From Megamerina dolium (taxonomy: Eukaryota > Arthropoda > Insecta > Diptera > Megamerinidae), in NCBI GenBank assembly GCA_963854835.1, contig OY978525.1:21545253-21609252 (forward strand): a DNA stretch of 64,000 bases, in the 5' to 3' direction. The translations under genes were made by a program, and so were the position numbers. Shown in pieces: positions 46,838 to 64,000 of the stretch; position 1 is the stretch's first letter; the number at the start of each line of letters is the position of its first letter. The notes below the pieces were generated by a model. That model was not told where the DNA came from, did not search any database, and saw nothing but the letters and a program-made list of their open reading frames with translations.

Positions 46838-47944
46838 TAACCGGTTTCCATTATTTTTTTTTCTCAACATTTTTTGTGAACAACAAACATTTCTCATATT
46901 TCTGCTTTTTAGTGGGTTCTCTTTTAATTTTATATATTTTTTTAATTAATTGTCGCTCCCAAAATGTTCCTAGTAGGGTAAGACCCCATTAATTTTTACT
47001 ACATAACATTTTGTCTGAACATAATTACCCTCTATCTTCACCACTTATGTTCGTTCCTTTTTAAATTGCACTCAAGATCATCTGAAAATCGACAAACAAC
47101 CCTACAGCTTAAGAATTTGTGCTGAAATTACGCGTCAGATTAATGTATTTCATTAGGCCAGCAAATCTGACGATTTTCATGTACACAGTAATTTTATGGG
47201 CTATTGAAATTGTAAAATGTTTTCCTAAAATTATTTTATTTAAATAAAGCAATAAAAAGAAATGATCATACTAAACATTTTCGAGTACATAACGCATATG
47301 TTTCCAATTTGAATCTATTTTGAAGAAATACGCAAATAATCACTAAAATTTGGATGTAGGGTTAAATTTTTCTACGAATATGTTCCGCAATAAGGTAGAT
47401 AGCATCAAAGAAGAAAAGCCTGAGTATGTGGCAGAGTAAAATACTTCATAGGTTGCAAATGCCAAAGACTACTACATTGGTACAATTGATATTCAATATC
47501 TCATAGAAGACATAAAATTTCTCATTGGTTATTAGCCTACAATTACAAAATACTACAAAGATCATCATAATGATGTTGATCAAGGTAATGATAATGCCGA
47601 TGAAGAAAGTATATGCACACATAAATGTACATACAAAAACAGAAGAGTTCACGTTCTAAACGAATAACTACATAACACTATGTATTCTATGACATCAATG
47701 AGTATACATACTAGTACACAGGATATGTGTATATTTTTATCAAATAAGTTATATACTATACATTTTAATTGAATACTTTTCTCTGTACCATGCCTTATTC
47801 ATACAAACGATAATTGTATAGTACTTAGGTACATACAATATACTAAAATGAATGCGGGTAAATAATAATATGTTCGTAACATGCTGTTGATGCTGTGACA
47901 TTTAAAATTTTAACAATTTTCCTTTGAGTGTAACAGTTGTATTA
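46838..47944. other. AT-rich spacer
   Basis: No gene recognised. A small open frame at 47446-47652 (minus) is hydrophobic by composition only. Confidence 0.5.
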
Positions 47945-49185
47945 TATAGGGTTATCCATTTTGCGGTTTCAAAAGTAAATGTAAATAAAACACATATAAA
48001 ATATTTTTTATCATGATATTTCTTTTTTATTATAAAGTTTGAACGTTGACATTATGTGTGAAATACTACATCATTTAAATGACCACCACGCGAATTGTTG
48101 CAAGCATCGATTCTTTTGAGGTAATTTTCGACCACTTTTTGACACATATTGGGCGCTATCTCAGCCATAACGTGTCGAATGTTGGTTTTTAGGTGCTCAA
48201 GAGTTAAAGGTTTATCTGCATAAACACGGTCTTTCGCGAAGACCCACAAAAAAAAGTCAAGCGGTGTCAAATCGCATGATCTTGGTTGCCACTTGATATC
48301 GCCACGACGAGAAATTACGCGGCCAGAAAATTTCTCTTGCAATAAAGCCATATTCGCTCGAGTTGTGTGGCATGTGGCACCGCCTTGTTGAAACCACATA
48401 TTCTCTAAGTCGTATTCTTCCATCGTCGTTTTCGTAGAAGTAAGGTCCAATCACACCTCCGGACCAAAGAGCGCACCAAGCAGTGACTTTTTGTGGATGT
48501 AGTGGCCTCTCTTCAATTACTTGAGGATTCTCAGAACCCCAAATACGACAATTTTGTTTGTTAACATACCCACCGAGTGAGAAATGTGCTTCGTCGCTGG
48601 AGAAAATTTTGTTCGAAAAATCGCCGTCCACCGCCTGTTGTTCAAGCACCCATTCGACGTATCTATGACGTTGTGAGTGATCAGCTGGCTTCAGTTGTTG
48701 TGTGAGCTGGATTTTATATGGATGTAGGTGTAGATCCAAATGCAAAATACGCCATAATGTGCCGTAATACAGTCCTAATTCCTGTGAACGACGAGGAATC
48801 GACACATTCGGGTCTTCGGCAACACTTTCACTTACAGCAGCGATATTTTCGGTGGTACGAGCGAAACGATGATGCACAGGCCTTACAATATCTGTAACCG
48901 ATCCAGTCTCTTCATATTTCTTCACAATTTTGCCAATTGCTTGCGTAGTTGGACGATTATGTAAACCATAATCTCCTCTTAATGCACGTTATGTGGCTGT
49001 GGCAGAATCACCATTTTTGTAGTAGGTTTTTACAATTTTAATGCGTTGTGCGATAGTTAAGCGATCCATTTTCGCAAATGTCAGACTTTGAACTGAAAAA
49101 GAAAGAAATTGTTTTAACAACTCAGTTTGACAGATGTCGAATTCTAGCCCTATACTTTTGAAACCGCGAAATGGATAACCCTTTA
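47945..49185 (-). mobile_element. DD41D (rosa-like) mariner relative, copy A
   Basis: The element spans 47947-49183 (1237 bp) with TA at each flank. The inverted termini read inward as AAGGGTTATCCATTTCGCGG at the right end, with two changes at the left end, and continue TTTCAAAAGTA. It is a close relative of the copy at 50619-51922 in opposite orientation. The length difference of 67 bp is fully explained by a 68-bp deletion and one extra A here. Confidence 0.92.
48052..49069 (-). pseudogene. DD41D transposase, copy A (deleted, catalytic Asp lost)
   Basis: The ATG is at 49069. Reading leftward: a stop codon (TAA where copy B has TAT) occurs early in the helix-turn-helix region. The open part then resumes with KKYEETGSVTDIVRPVHHR and IPRRSQELGL, followed by the first catalytic Asp in SSDEAHFSLGGYVN. 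A 68-bp deletion near 48425, between repeats of GA-rich sequence, removes the segment before EEYDLENMW and shifts the frame. The second catalytic aspartate is replaced (WFQQGGATCH; copy B has WFQQDGATCH). The C-terminus is otherwise intact (DLTPLDFFLW, then RGGHLNDVVFHT). Three independent lesions make it inactive. Confidence 0.9.
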
Positions 49186-49369
49186 TGTGAATATAAATGT
49201 AATGAAATGTTATTAAAATGTTAAAATTAGGTACGCATTCACGCTGTTAGTAATGGAAGACAATACCTGCCAAATGTCCGTCGCGACTCTTCTTACATAT
49301 GACCATTCTTTAGATGAACATTTTCATCATATTTTGCATAATTGTGGCTGTATTTAACAAATAACAGCT

Positions 49370-49860
49370 TTAATATTGTCTTAGAGTGTTTTAATATATG
49401 CTGCAGCATTGGCGTAGATTTTATGTTTAACGTAACCCCATAGAAAAAAGTCTAATGGTGTTAAGTCGCATGATCTGGGTGACCATTCAAAGTGTCCATT
49501 TCGAGAATTCACATGTCAAGGAAATTTTTCAGCAATAGAGTCATTGCTTCACCAGCTATTTGGCATGTGGCGACATTCTGCTGATGATAAATTTGGTCCA
49601 CGTCCATAGCATCTATTTCAGGCCAAGGAAAGTCAGTCAACATCGTTCGGTAGCGCAATCCATTCACTAGAGTGGTCGCATCTGCATTATTTTCAAAAAA
49701 ATATGGTCCAATGACACCGCCAATCCAAAAAATGTCACCAAACTGTCACTCATTGTAGATGGATAGGTTGTTTGACCATTTTTTACTTGCTTATTCACGT
49801 ACCTAGATGGAGCACCCATTGACGTGTCCTTAAAGCTATCACTCTCGATTTCCATGGGAG
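49370..49860 (-). pseudogene. Old DD41D-type transposase relic
   Basis: Read on the minus strand across several frames, this preserves family landmarks. These are YVNKQ near 49795, GVIGP-like sequence near 49720, a degraded HQQNVATCQIAGEAMTLL block (second catalytic region) near 49590, and RSCDLTPLDFFLWGYVKHKIYA close to 49440. The order and spacing match copies A and B, but the sequence is strongly diverged and riddled with frameshifts. Its ends were not identified. It lies between A and B and is older than both. Confidence 0.7.
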
Positions 49861-50616
49861 TCGTAAGAGAGACACTTGGTTAGCTCAGAGAAAATTAAAT
49901 TCACTAATTTTCTGTACTGTACTACTTGAGCGAATAATCAGAGTTAGTCTCGGAAAGTTCATTTTAAAGACCGTAGAAAAATCGCAGGTCTTACAGTTGT
50001 ACAGAAACTGTAATTCCGCTTAACACTCATTACAGAAAGTGTGGAAATTTATAAAATAAATTAAACATTTTCTTTACGTACAGCTCTGTTGGATATATGG
50101 TGAGTAAGATTTACTCAAGGAGTGTCTGAAATGTAGATAAGTAATAGGAATAAAGAATCTGACTAAATAAAAATACCAAAAACTTTTCACATAATTATTT
50201 CTGTGGGCAAATTGTGAACCCTTGAAAATCCATTACTTTCTCGTGATGACGCTACTCTAACATCTACAACAGTATATAATAATTGAAACAAATACAAATT
50301 AATTGGTAAAAAACTTATTAGCTAATTAACTGGAATTGTTGCAGAAGTATCCTAATACTTTACCCAGCCAACGGGAAAAATAAATAAAAAAAAAAATCAT
50401 TAAAAAAATAAAAGAATAGAATTGCGGTGAAAATAAAGAAAAATATTACAAAAGTAAGACAGTTAAATGGTAACAAATAGCTTAAATGTGAATCAACTAT
50501 TTAACAACAGCTAAATACAAGAATTAATAAAAGGAATATATGGTTTGTAGGTATTTATTGCTACGTCACCAACAGTAGCAGCAGTATTATTATATGCGTA
50601 TCTCCGTACATATATA

Positions 50617-51924
50617 TAAAGGGTTATCCATTTCGCGGTTTCAAAAGTATAGGGCTAGAATTCGACATCTGTCAAACTGAGTTGTTAAAACAATTTCTTT
50701 CTTTTTCAGTTCAAAGTCTGACATTTACGAAAATGGATCGCTTAACTATCGCACAACGCATTAAAATTGTAAAAACCTACTACAAAAATGGTGATTCTGC
50801 CACAGCCACATATCGTGCTTTAAGAGGAGATTATGGTTTACATAATCGTCCAACTACGCAAGCAATTGCCAAAATTGTGAAGAAATATGAAGAGACTGGA
50901 TCGGTTACAGATATTGTAAGGCCTGTACATCATCGTTTCGCTCGTGTCACCGAAAATATCGCTTCTGTAAGTGAAAGTGTTACCGAAGACCCGAATGTGT
51001 CGATTCCTCGTCGTTCTCAGGAATTAGGACTGTCTTACTGCACATTATGGCGTATTTTGCATTTGGATCTACACCTACATCCATATAAAATCCAGCTCAC
51101 ACAACAACTGAAGCCAGCTGACCATTCACAACGTCGTAGATACGTCGAATGGGTGCTTGAACAACAGGCGGTGGACGGCGATTTTTCGAACAAAATTTTC
51201 TTCAGCGACGAAGCACATTTCTCACTCGGTGGGTATGTTAACAAACAAAATTGTCGTATTTGGGGTTCTGAGAATGCTCAAGTAATTGAAGAGAGGCCAC
51301 TACATCCACAAAAAGTCACTGCTTGGTGCGCTCTTTGGTCCGGAGGTGTGATTGGACCTTACTTCTTCGAAAACGACGATGGAACGACTGTCACCGTCAA
51401 TTCGGAGCGTTATGGTCATATGATAACCGACTCTTTTTTGCCTGCTATTGAAGAATACGACTTAGAGAATATGTGGTTTCAACAAGACGGTGCCACATGC
51501 CACACAACTCGAGCAAATATGTCTTTATTGCAAGAGAAATTTTCTGGCCGCGTAATTTCTCGTCGTGGCGATATCAAGTGGCCACCAAGATCATGCGATT
51601 TGACACCGCTTGACTTTTTTTTGTGGGGCTACGTGAAAGACCGTGTTTATGCAGATAAACCTTTAACTCTTGAGCACCTAAAACCAACATTCGTCACGTT
51701 ATGGCTGAGATACCGCCCAATATGTGTCAAAAAGTGGTCGAAAATTACCTCAAAAGAATCGATGCTTGCAACAATTCGCGTGGTGGTCATTTAAATGATG
51801 TAGTATTTCACACATAATGTCAACGTTCAAACTTTATAATAAAAAAGAAATATCATGATAAAAAATATTTTTAATGTGTTTTATTTACATTTACTTTTGA
51901 AACCGCAAAATCGATAACCCTTTA
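50617..51924 (+). mobile_element. DD41D (rosa-like) mariner relative, copy B
   Basis: The element spans 50619-51922 (1304 bp), flanked by TA at 50617-50618 and 51923-51924. The left terminus is AAGGGTTATCCATTTCGCGG; the right terminus is its inverse with two changes. It carries a nearly complete transposase gene. The inverse orientation to copy A, 1.4 kb away, makes the pair a large inverted repeat. Confidence 0.92.
50733..51794 (+). CDS. DD41D transposase, copy B (C-terminal frameshift)
   Basis: Starts at MDRLTIAQRIK, 51 bp into a longer open frame; this ATG follows a purine-rich context (CGAAAATGG) and matches where the family domain begins. Paired helix-turn-helix regions cover about residues 1-115 (HNRPTTQAIAKIVKKYEETG, IPRRSQELGLSYCTLWRIL). 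The catalytic residues are Asp159 (FFSDEAHF), Asp252 (WFQQDGATCH) and Asp294 (DLTPLDFFLWGY), with 41 residues between the last two. This is the DD41D signature known from rosa elements of Ceratitis. An A-run at 51680-51683 is one base shorter than in copy A, so the last ~35 residues are out of frame. All three catalytic residues remain. Activity is doubtful because the conserved C-terminus is lost. Confidence 0.9.
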   Translation: MDRLTIAQRIKIVKTYYKNGDSATATYRALRGDYGLHNRPTTQAIAKIVKKYEETGSVTDIVRPVHHRFARVTENIASVSESVTEDPNVSIPRRSQELGLSYCTLWRILHLDLHLHPYKIQLTQQLKPADHSQRRRYVEWVLEQQAVDGDFSNKIFFSDEAHFSLGGYVNKQNCRIWGSENAQVIEERPLHPQKVTAWCALWSGGVIGPYFFENDDGTTVTVNSERYGHMITDSFLPAIEEYDLENMWFQQDGATCHTTRANMSLLQEKFSGRVISRRGDIKWPPRSCDLTPLDFFLWGYVKDRVYADKPLTLEHLKPTFVTLWLRYRPICVKKWSKITSKESMLATIRVVVI

Positions 51925-53209
51925 TATCTGTGCATAAATACGAGTCATCGCCACTACACATTCACATTCTGCTGCTTATGATGTTACGATTATGTTGTAC
52001 GGAAAATATAAATATTTGTGCGCTTATTTGATGGTAATACTAAGTTTTTGCACTACAAGTATACGATATGTGCTTTCAGACTATATATACTACGGACTAC
52101 TTACTCATACTTATATGTATGACGAACTTTTTCAATTATAAGAAATACATATTAACGCACACATACTTGCATACAATCATAAGTAGTTATCAACATAAAC
52201 ATCTCTTTAGAAAATTATAATATATGGTATAGTATGGACATACATCAACCTCTAAGGAGGCTGCCCTACACTATTGGTGGTGTTATATTGGCTATAAAAA
52301 CAAAAAAGTAGGCAGCTGCACACCTTTAGGAAATAATCTTGAAATTATCAAAATTTCATATTTTTGGCTAAACATGGTATTCAAAATTTTATTTTTGCAT
52401 TTTGACCAACCTTAGTTTCATATATGTAGCGAAATAATAACGTAGTAGTTCCAGATAAATTTTGTTTTATAAATTTATAGTGAAAATTTATAACTTTAAA
52501 TTATCAACTATGATGTAATGCCAAGCGAAGATCTAATTGATAACATCTATTTTTACTGAAAGATGTCACAATCGGAGTTGATTGAGTACGAGAAGTGGTG
52601 CTTTCTTTTTTCAGTATTTTCACCACGAACCTTAAAACAACGTTCCCTAAATATTGCTTTAGCCTTTGTTCTGAGTTATGCCCAATAATGCGAATATATC
52701 TACCTACCATATGACCTGTCATTTAACTGATAATGTTCTTGTAGGGCATGCAGATAGACACACATACTACATATAAGGTGGATGGGTGTGAAAATTGAAG
52801 TGTTCATTTGTGTTGTCCTTGTTACGCTCCACATCAATATGTGATAAGTACAAAATTTTTTAATTAAATAAATTTGAGAAGTAGAGCAACACATACATAT
52901 ATAATGTATGATACAAATAAATACATAAAGACAACTTCAATGATGTCAGTTTGACAGTCTGAACTCGTAATAGTTGAGTACGCTCCATAGACATGTAACT
53001 ACTGAACTACTACTACTACAGTTATTGAAACGCGCATGAACACAGTCATATAAATGTATTAATACTTCATTATATATAAAATCACAAACACATTTAACAG
53101 TAGATGCTCATAAGAGAGATATATAGGTTCAAACGGGTGTTGCATTAAGACGTGTGTTACTTTGATTTTGAATAAAACGCAAATGATTCGGAATTTTTCC
53201 AAATAGTTT
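51925..53209. other. AT-rich spacer
   Basis: No gene, RNA or shared repeat was recognised. The small minus-strand frames at 52504-52894 have no recognisable domain. Confidence 0.5.
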
Positions 53210-53535
53210 ATTTCGTTCGAAAGGCCATACAATAGGATTATGTGTGGAAAATTATATGCACGAAGGTCGAGGAAGTGGACAATTGTTGCGAACGATGGCG
53301 AATAGACATTCCGGGGGACTCAACAACATTTTTAATTACGGCAAAAATATTCTCAGCACGGCGTGCATTCCGCACTCTGGTTGGCTTTAGAACATCAAGT
53401 ACGGACCCAGTTTCATAAAATTTATTCACAATGTTGCCCAGAGTTGTTGTGGTGATTGCGACCCCATTTTAGGTGAATCGATCGTAGCGTTTGCACCATC
53501 GACTTAGAATTTAAGATCCAAAAGTCGACCGACGA
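53210..53535 (-). pseudogene. N-terminal relic of a DD41D-type transposase
   Basis: On the minus strand the frame near 53238-53429 reads NKFYETGSVLDVLKPTRVRN followed by RRAENIFAVIKNVVESPG and SIRHRSQQLS. This matches the linker between helix-turn-helix motifs in copies A and B (KKYEETGSVTDIVRP; IPRRSQELGLS). Upstream a frameshifted QCIEIV block continues the similarity. The catalytic part is missing, so this is a truncated, old copy of a relative rather than of the A/B family itself. The ends are not defined. Confidence 0.68.
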
Positions 53536-62145
<8,610 letters not shown>

Positions 62146-62147
62146 AT

Positions 62148-62166
62148 TGGTGACAGCGGTGGGATT
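62148..62166 (+). promoter_or_regulatory. tRNA primer-binding site, tRNA-Leu-like
   Basis: TGGTGACAGCGGTGGGATT sits just after the LTR end. From memory, the 3' end of eukaryotic tRNA-Leu(AAG) is ...ATCCCACCGCTGCCA plus CCA, which would pair with 17-18 of these bases (one mismatch). This supports minus-strand priming by that tRNA. Confidence 0.65.
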
Positions 62167-62176
62167 GCTTAAAAAA

Positions 62177-63430
62177 ATGGTGAAGTTTAACCAGCTGAAA
62201 GTGGAGCAACTGAAACAACAGTTAGCATCATTGGATCTATCCTCATCCGGTATTAAGGCAGAACTGCAAGTGAGACTACGAGAGGCTATGGAAGCCATCG
62301 GTGTAAATGTTGATGAACATGAGTTCTATGAAGAAGATGTTGCAGGTGGTGTAATTGAAGAAGTGGAAAAAACGGACACATCTGGCCAAATGATGGAGTT
62401 TATGAAATCGATGATGCAGCAGATGCAGGAGCAACATGATAAACACTCTACTGAATCTAGGAAAGGAATGGCTACACTGTTGCAAGAGAAATTTGAAGAA
62501 AACTCTACCGTCATGCAGGAACAGCTTACCAAGGCCTCTTTAGATATTCAAAAGCAATTCTTAGAAAGAATGAATCAGACTGACCAGAAAGTACAAGAGC
62601 TAAGCGAGAAACAAGTTGTAATAGACGAGAAGATTCGGCACCTGGAAAATCGCTTTAATTCAATGGAACTAAGTGGAACTACAACAACAATCGTTCGAGA
62701 TTCTGGTGCCATCAAATTAAAATCACCAACGTTTGATGGATCGACGGCTTTTGATGTTTTCAAGTTGCAATTTGAAACAACCGCCTTAGCAAATCAGTGG
62801 GGTGTTAACGAAAAAACTTCTGCATTAATTGTGGCATTAAAAGGTAATTCAGCGGAAGTTTTACAGCAGGTTCCAGAGCACGAGCGCAACAGCTATCAAG
62901 CGTTGATGGATACTTTGAAGCGGAAATACGACAGTAGCTATATGACCCAGTTGCACAGAGTAGAACTAAAAGCAAGGGTACAACGGATTGGCGAAACTCT
63001 TCAACAATATGCCTCAGATATTGAACGGCTGTGCAACCTCTCGTATGCTGGCAAACCTAGTGATTTCATTGAGATAATTAAAATTGACACATTCATCGAA
63101 GGCATACGTGATCCCGAAACAAAACGACAAACAATCATGTCCCCGAGAGCGACTTTTGCAGAAACTGTTAGCAGTGCGCTGACATATGAAGCTGCTGGTT
63201 TGATGTGTCGTCCAACACATAAGGTTCGGAAATTGGAGATTGAAAAGGATGATCTGGTTGAAGTGGTACGCCAAGTGATCAAGTCCGAGCAAGCTGCAGT
63301 AGTTCGACGTGAAGGCACATTTAGTGGAAAGTGCTTTAATTGTTCTCGATCAAGCTCTCCAGGGAAGAAGAAACTCGAAGACGGGGTGAACAGCATTAAC
63401 GAGCCTACGTATAAGCCATCGTTAAATTAA
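62177..63430 (+). CDS. Gypsy-type Gag with N-terminal SAP domain
   Basis: Structural protein that would form the particle and bind element RNA. The ATG at 62177 has a strong fly context (AAAAAAATGG). A TTG 30 bp upstream extends the open frame but overlaps the primer site. Of 417 residues, about 3-40 form a SAP-like DNA-binding motif (LKVEQLKQQLASLDLSSSG, then KAELQVRLREAM). About 70-165 is charged, Gln/Glu-rich and probably coiled coil. About 180-345 is the retrotransposon Gag core (PTFDGSTAFDVFKLQFE; LKRKYDSSYM). Near 386 only KCFNC of a CCHC zinc knuckle remains, so the rest appears deleted. The stop at 63428-63430 overlaps the Pol frame by 16 bases, with Pol in the -1 frame. Confidence 0.88.
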   Translation: MVKFNQLKVEQLKQQLASLDLSSSGIKAELQVRLREAMEAIGVNVDEHEFYEEDVAGGVIEEVEKTDTSGQMMEFMKSMMQQMQEQHDKHSTESRKGMATLLQEKFEENSTVMQEQLTKASLDIQKQFLERMNQTDQKVQELSEKQVVIDEKIRHLENRFNSMELSGTTTTIVRDSGAIKLKSPTFDGSTAFDVFKLQFETTALANQWGVNEKTSALIVALKGNSAEVLQQVPEHERNSYQALMDTLKRKYDSSYMTQLHRVELKARVQRIGETLQQYASDIERLCNLSYAGKPSDFIEIIKIDTFIEGIRDPETKRQTIMSPRATFAETVSSALTYEAAGLMCRPTHKVRKLEIEKDDLVEVVRQVIKSEQAAVVRREGTFSGKCFNCSRSSSPGKKKLEDGVNSINEPTYKPSLN

Positions 63431-64000
63431 AACGAGCCAGTTCCAAGGGGCGTGAGCTGGCTCCCACAACGGGTTGCCCCACCATTCTCATCTCTCAAAT
63501 GGAACGCGTGCCTAACAGTCTGACCATCGATGGAAAAATTAACAATAAAGCATTTATTTTGACTTTGGATACTGGCGCGTCTCACTCGATAATAAAAAGT
63601 GGCCTGGTGAAAGAGTTTGTGCCATTGGTTGGTATAAAATTTCGCACAGCAACAGATGAAGATGCACCGATTTTGGGAAAGGTCTCAAACCAAATCACGA
63701 TAGGTGACTGTGATTTACAACATGAATTCATTGTGGCAGATATTATCGATGACGTCATTATTGGCATAGATTTTATTATCGCACATGGAGTTACATTAGA
63801 CTTAAGGCGACGAATATTGCGATATATTGATGTCGAATGTCCACTAAATGCTGGCTATGAGCGTAGTGGAAGTACAAGGCAGGTCCGGATATGCCAAAAA
63901 CAGAGAATACCCGCAAATTCGGAGGCAATCATATGGGCTAAAATAGATACGGATGGAGTTACAAGTAAGTTGTGGGTTGTGGAAGCTATCAAAAGTAACC
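63415..64000 (+). CDS. Gypsy-type Pol, protease and start of RT region (partial)
   Basis: The frame opens after a TAA at 63412-63414 and is uninterrupted to the window end. It lies in the -1 frame relative to Gag. The aspartic protease is clear: LTLDTGASHSIIKS (catalytic Asp encoded at 63568-63570), then a VIIGIDFIIAHG block typical of retropepsin ends. The sequence then moves into the linker before reverse transcriptase, which lies outside the window. There is an internal ATG at 63499 (MERVPNSLTIDG), but the open frame extends upstream of it with GRELAPTTGCP. Expression by frameshifting from Gag is likely (see the signal at 63421-63480). No stop or frameshift is visible in this part. Confidence 0.85.
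63421..63480 (+). promoter_or_regulatory. Candidate -1 frameshift signal with pseudoknot
   Basis: The heptamer GTTAAAT (63421-63427) is phased G_TTA_AAT in the Gag frame. After a 6-nt spacer, GAGCCAGTTC (63434-63443) pairs with GAGCTGGCTC (63454-63463) as a 10-bp stem with one G-U. The loop bases GGGGC (63447-63451) are complementary to GCCCC (63476-63480), allowing an H-type pseudoknot. The heptamer resembles the GUUAAAC class of slip sites. The structure was worked out by eye, not by folding software. Confidence 0.55.

Overview
This window is repeat-rich, AT-rich eukaryotic DNA, almost certainly from a higher fly. I found no host protein-coding exon and no functional RNA gene. Everything recognisable is a transposable element or a decayed piece of one, separated by long AT-rich stretches that look intergenic or intronic. 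The animal mariner, Tc1, BEL/Pao and Gypsy types, a very small GT-AG intron-like segment and the AT-rich base composition all suggest an insect. The DD41D mariner relatives ('rosa' type, first described from Ceratitis fruit flies) make a tephritid a reasonable but unproven guess.

Layout: (1) 0-14 kb: one copy of a TIR/hairpin repeat family (449-2380), a 115-bp 3' fragment of a LINE (3651-3765), two TTAA-flanked inverted-repeat elements (7813-8714, 9740-10475), and a long but broken RTE-like LINE with endonuclease and reverse transcriptase (about 11005-14328). (2) 19.3-21 kb: a nearly intact Tc1-like transposon with a DD34E transposase on the minus strand. (3) 21.9-29.4 kb: a dense island holding three copies of the hairpin repeat family, a 5'-truncated second LINE copy, a (CTA)n microsatellite, and a tRNA-headed SINE with a 12-bp target duplication. 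(4) 31.9-38.4 kb: a full-length BEL/Pao LTR retrotransposon with one uninterrupted 1869-codon polyprotein. Its two 404-bp LTRs differ at one base and it has a 5-bp target duplication. (5) 43.5-53.5 kb: the fifth hairpin repeat, a dead mariner (DD34D), two DD41D elements in inverted orientation with different lesions, and two older DD41D relics. (6) 61.8-64.0 kb: the 5' part of a Gypsy-type retrotransposon next to an (AT)n tract. It has a putative short LTR, a tRNA-Leu-like primer site, a SAP-domain Gag, and a Pol in the -1 frame that runs off the window.

These elements do not form a pathway. The BEL element is the only autonomous-looking one. The Tc1 copy is one single-base length change away from the usual C-terminus. 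The LINEs, mariner and DD41D copies are dead by visible deletions, stops or frameshifts.

The observation I rate highest is at the Gag-Pol junction of the Gypsy-type element. A G_TTA_AAT heptamer in the Gag frame is followed after 6 nt by a 10-bp stem whose loop can pair with downstream sequence. This is the layout of a -1 ribosomal frameshift signal with an H-type pseudoknot. Also notable are a consensus 57-bp intron inside each BEL LTR, and a hairpin repeat family whose copies differ in length by whole ~300-bp modules.
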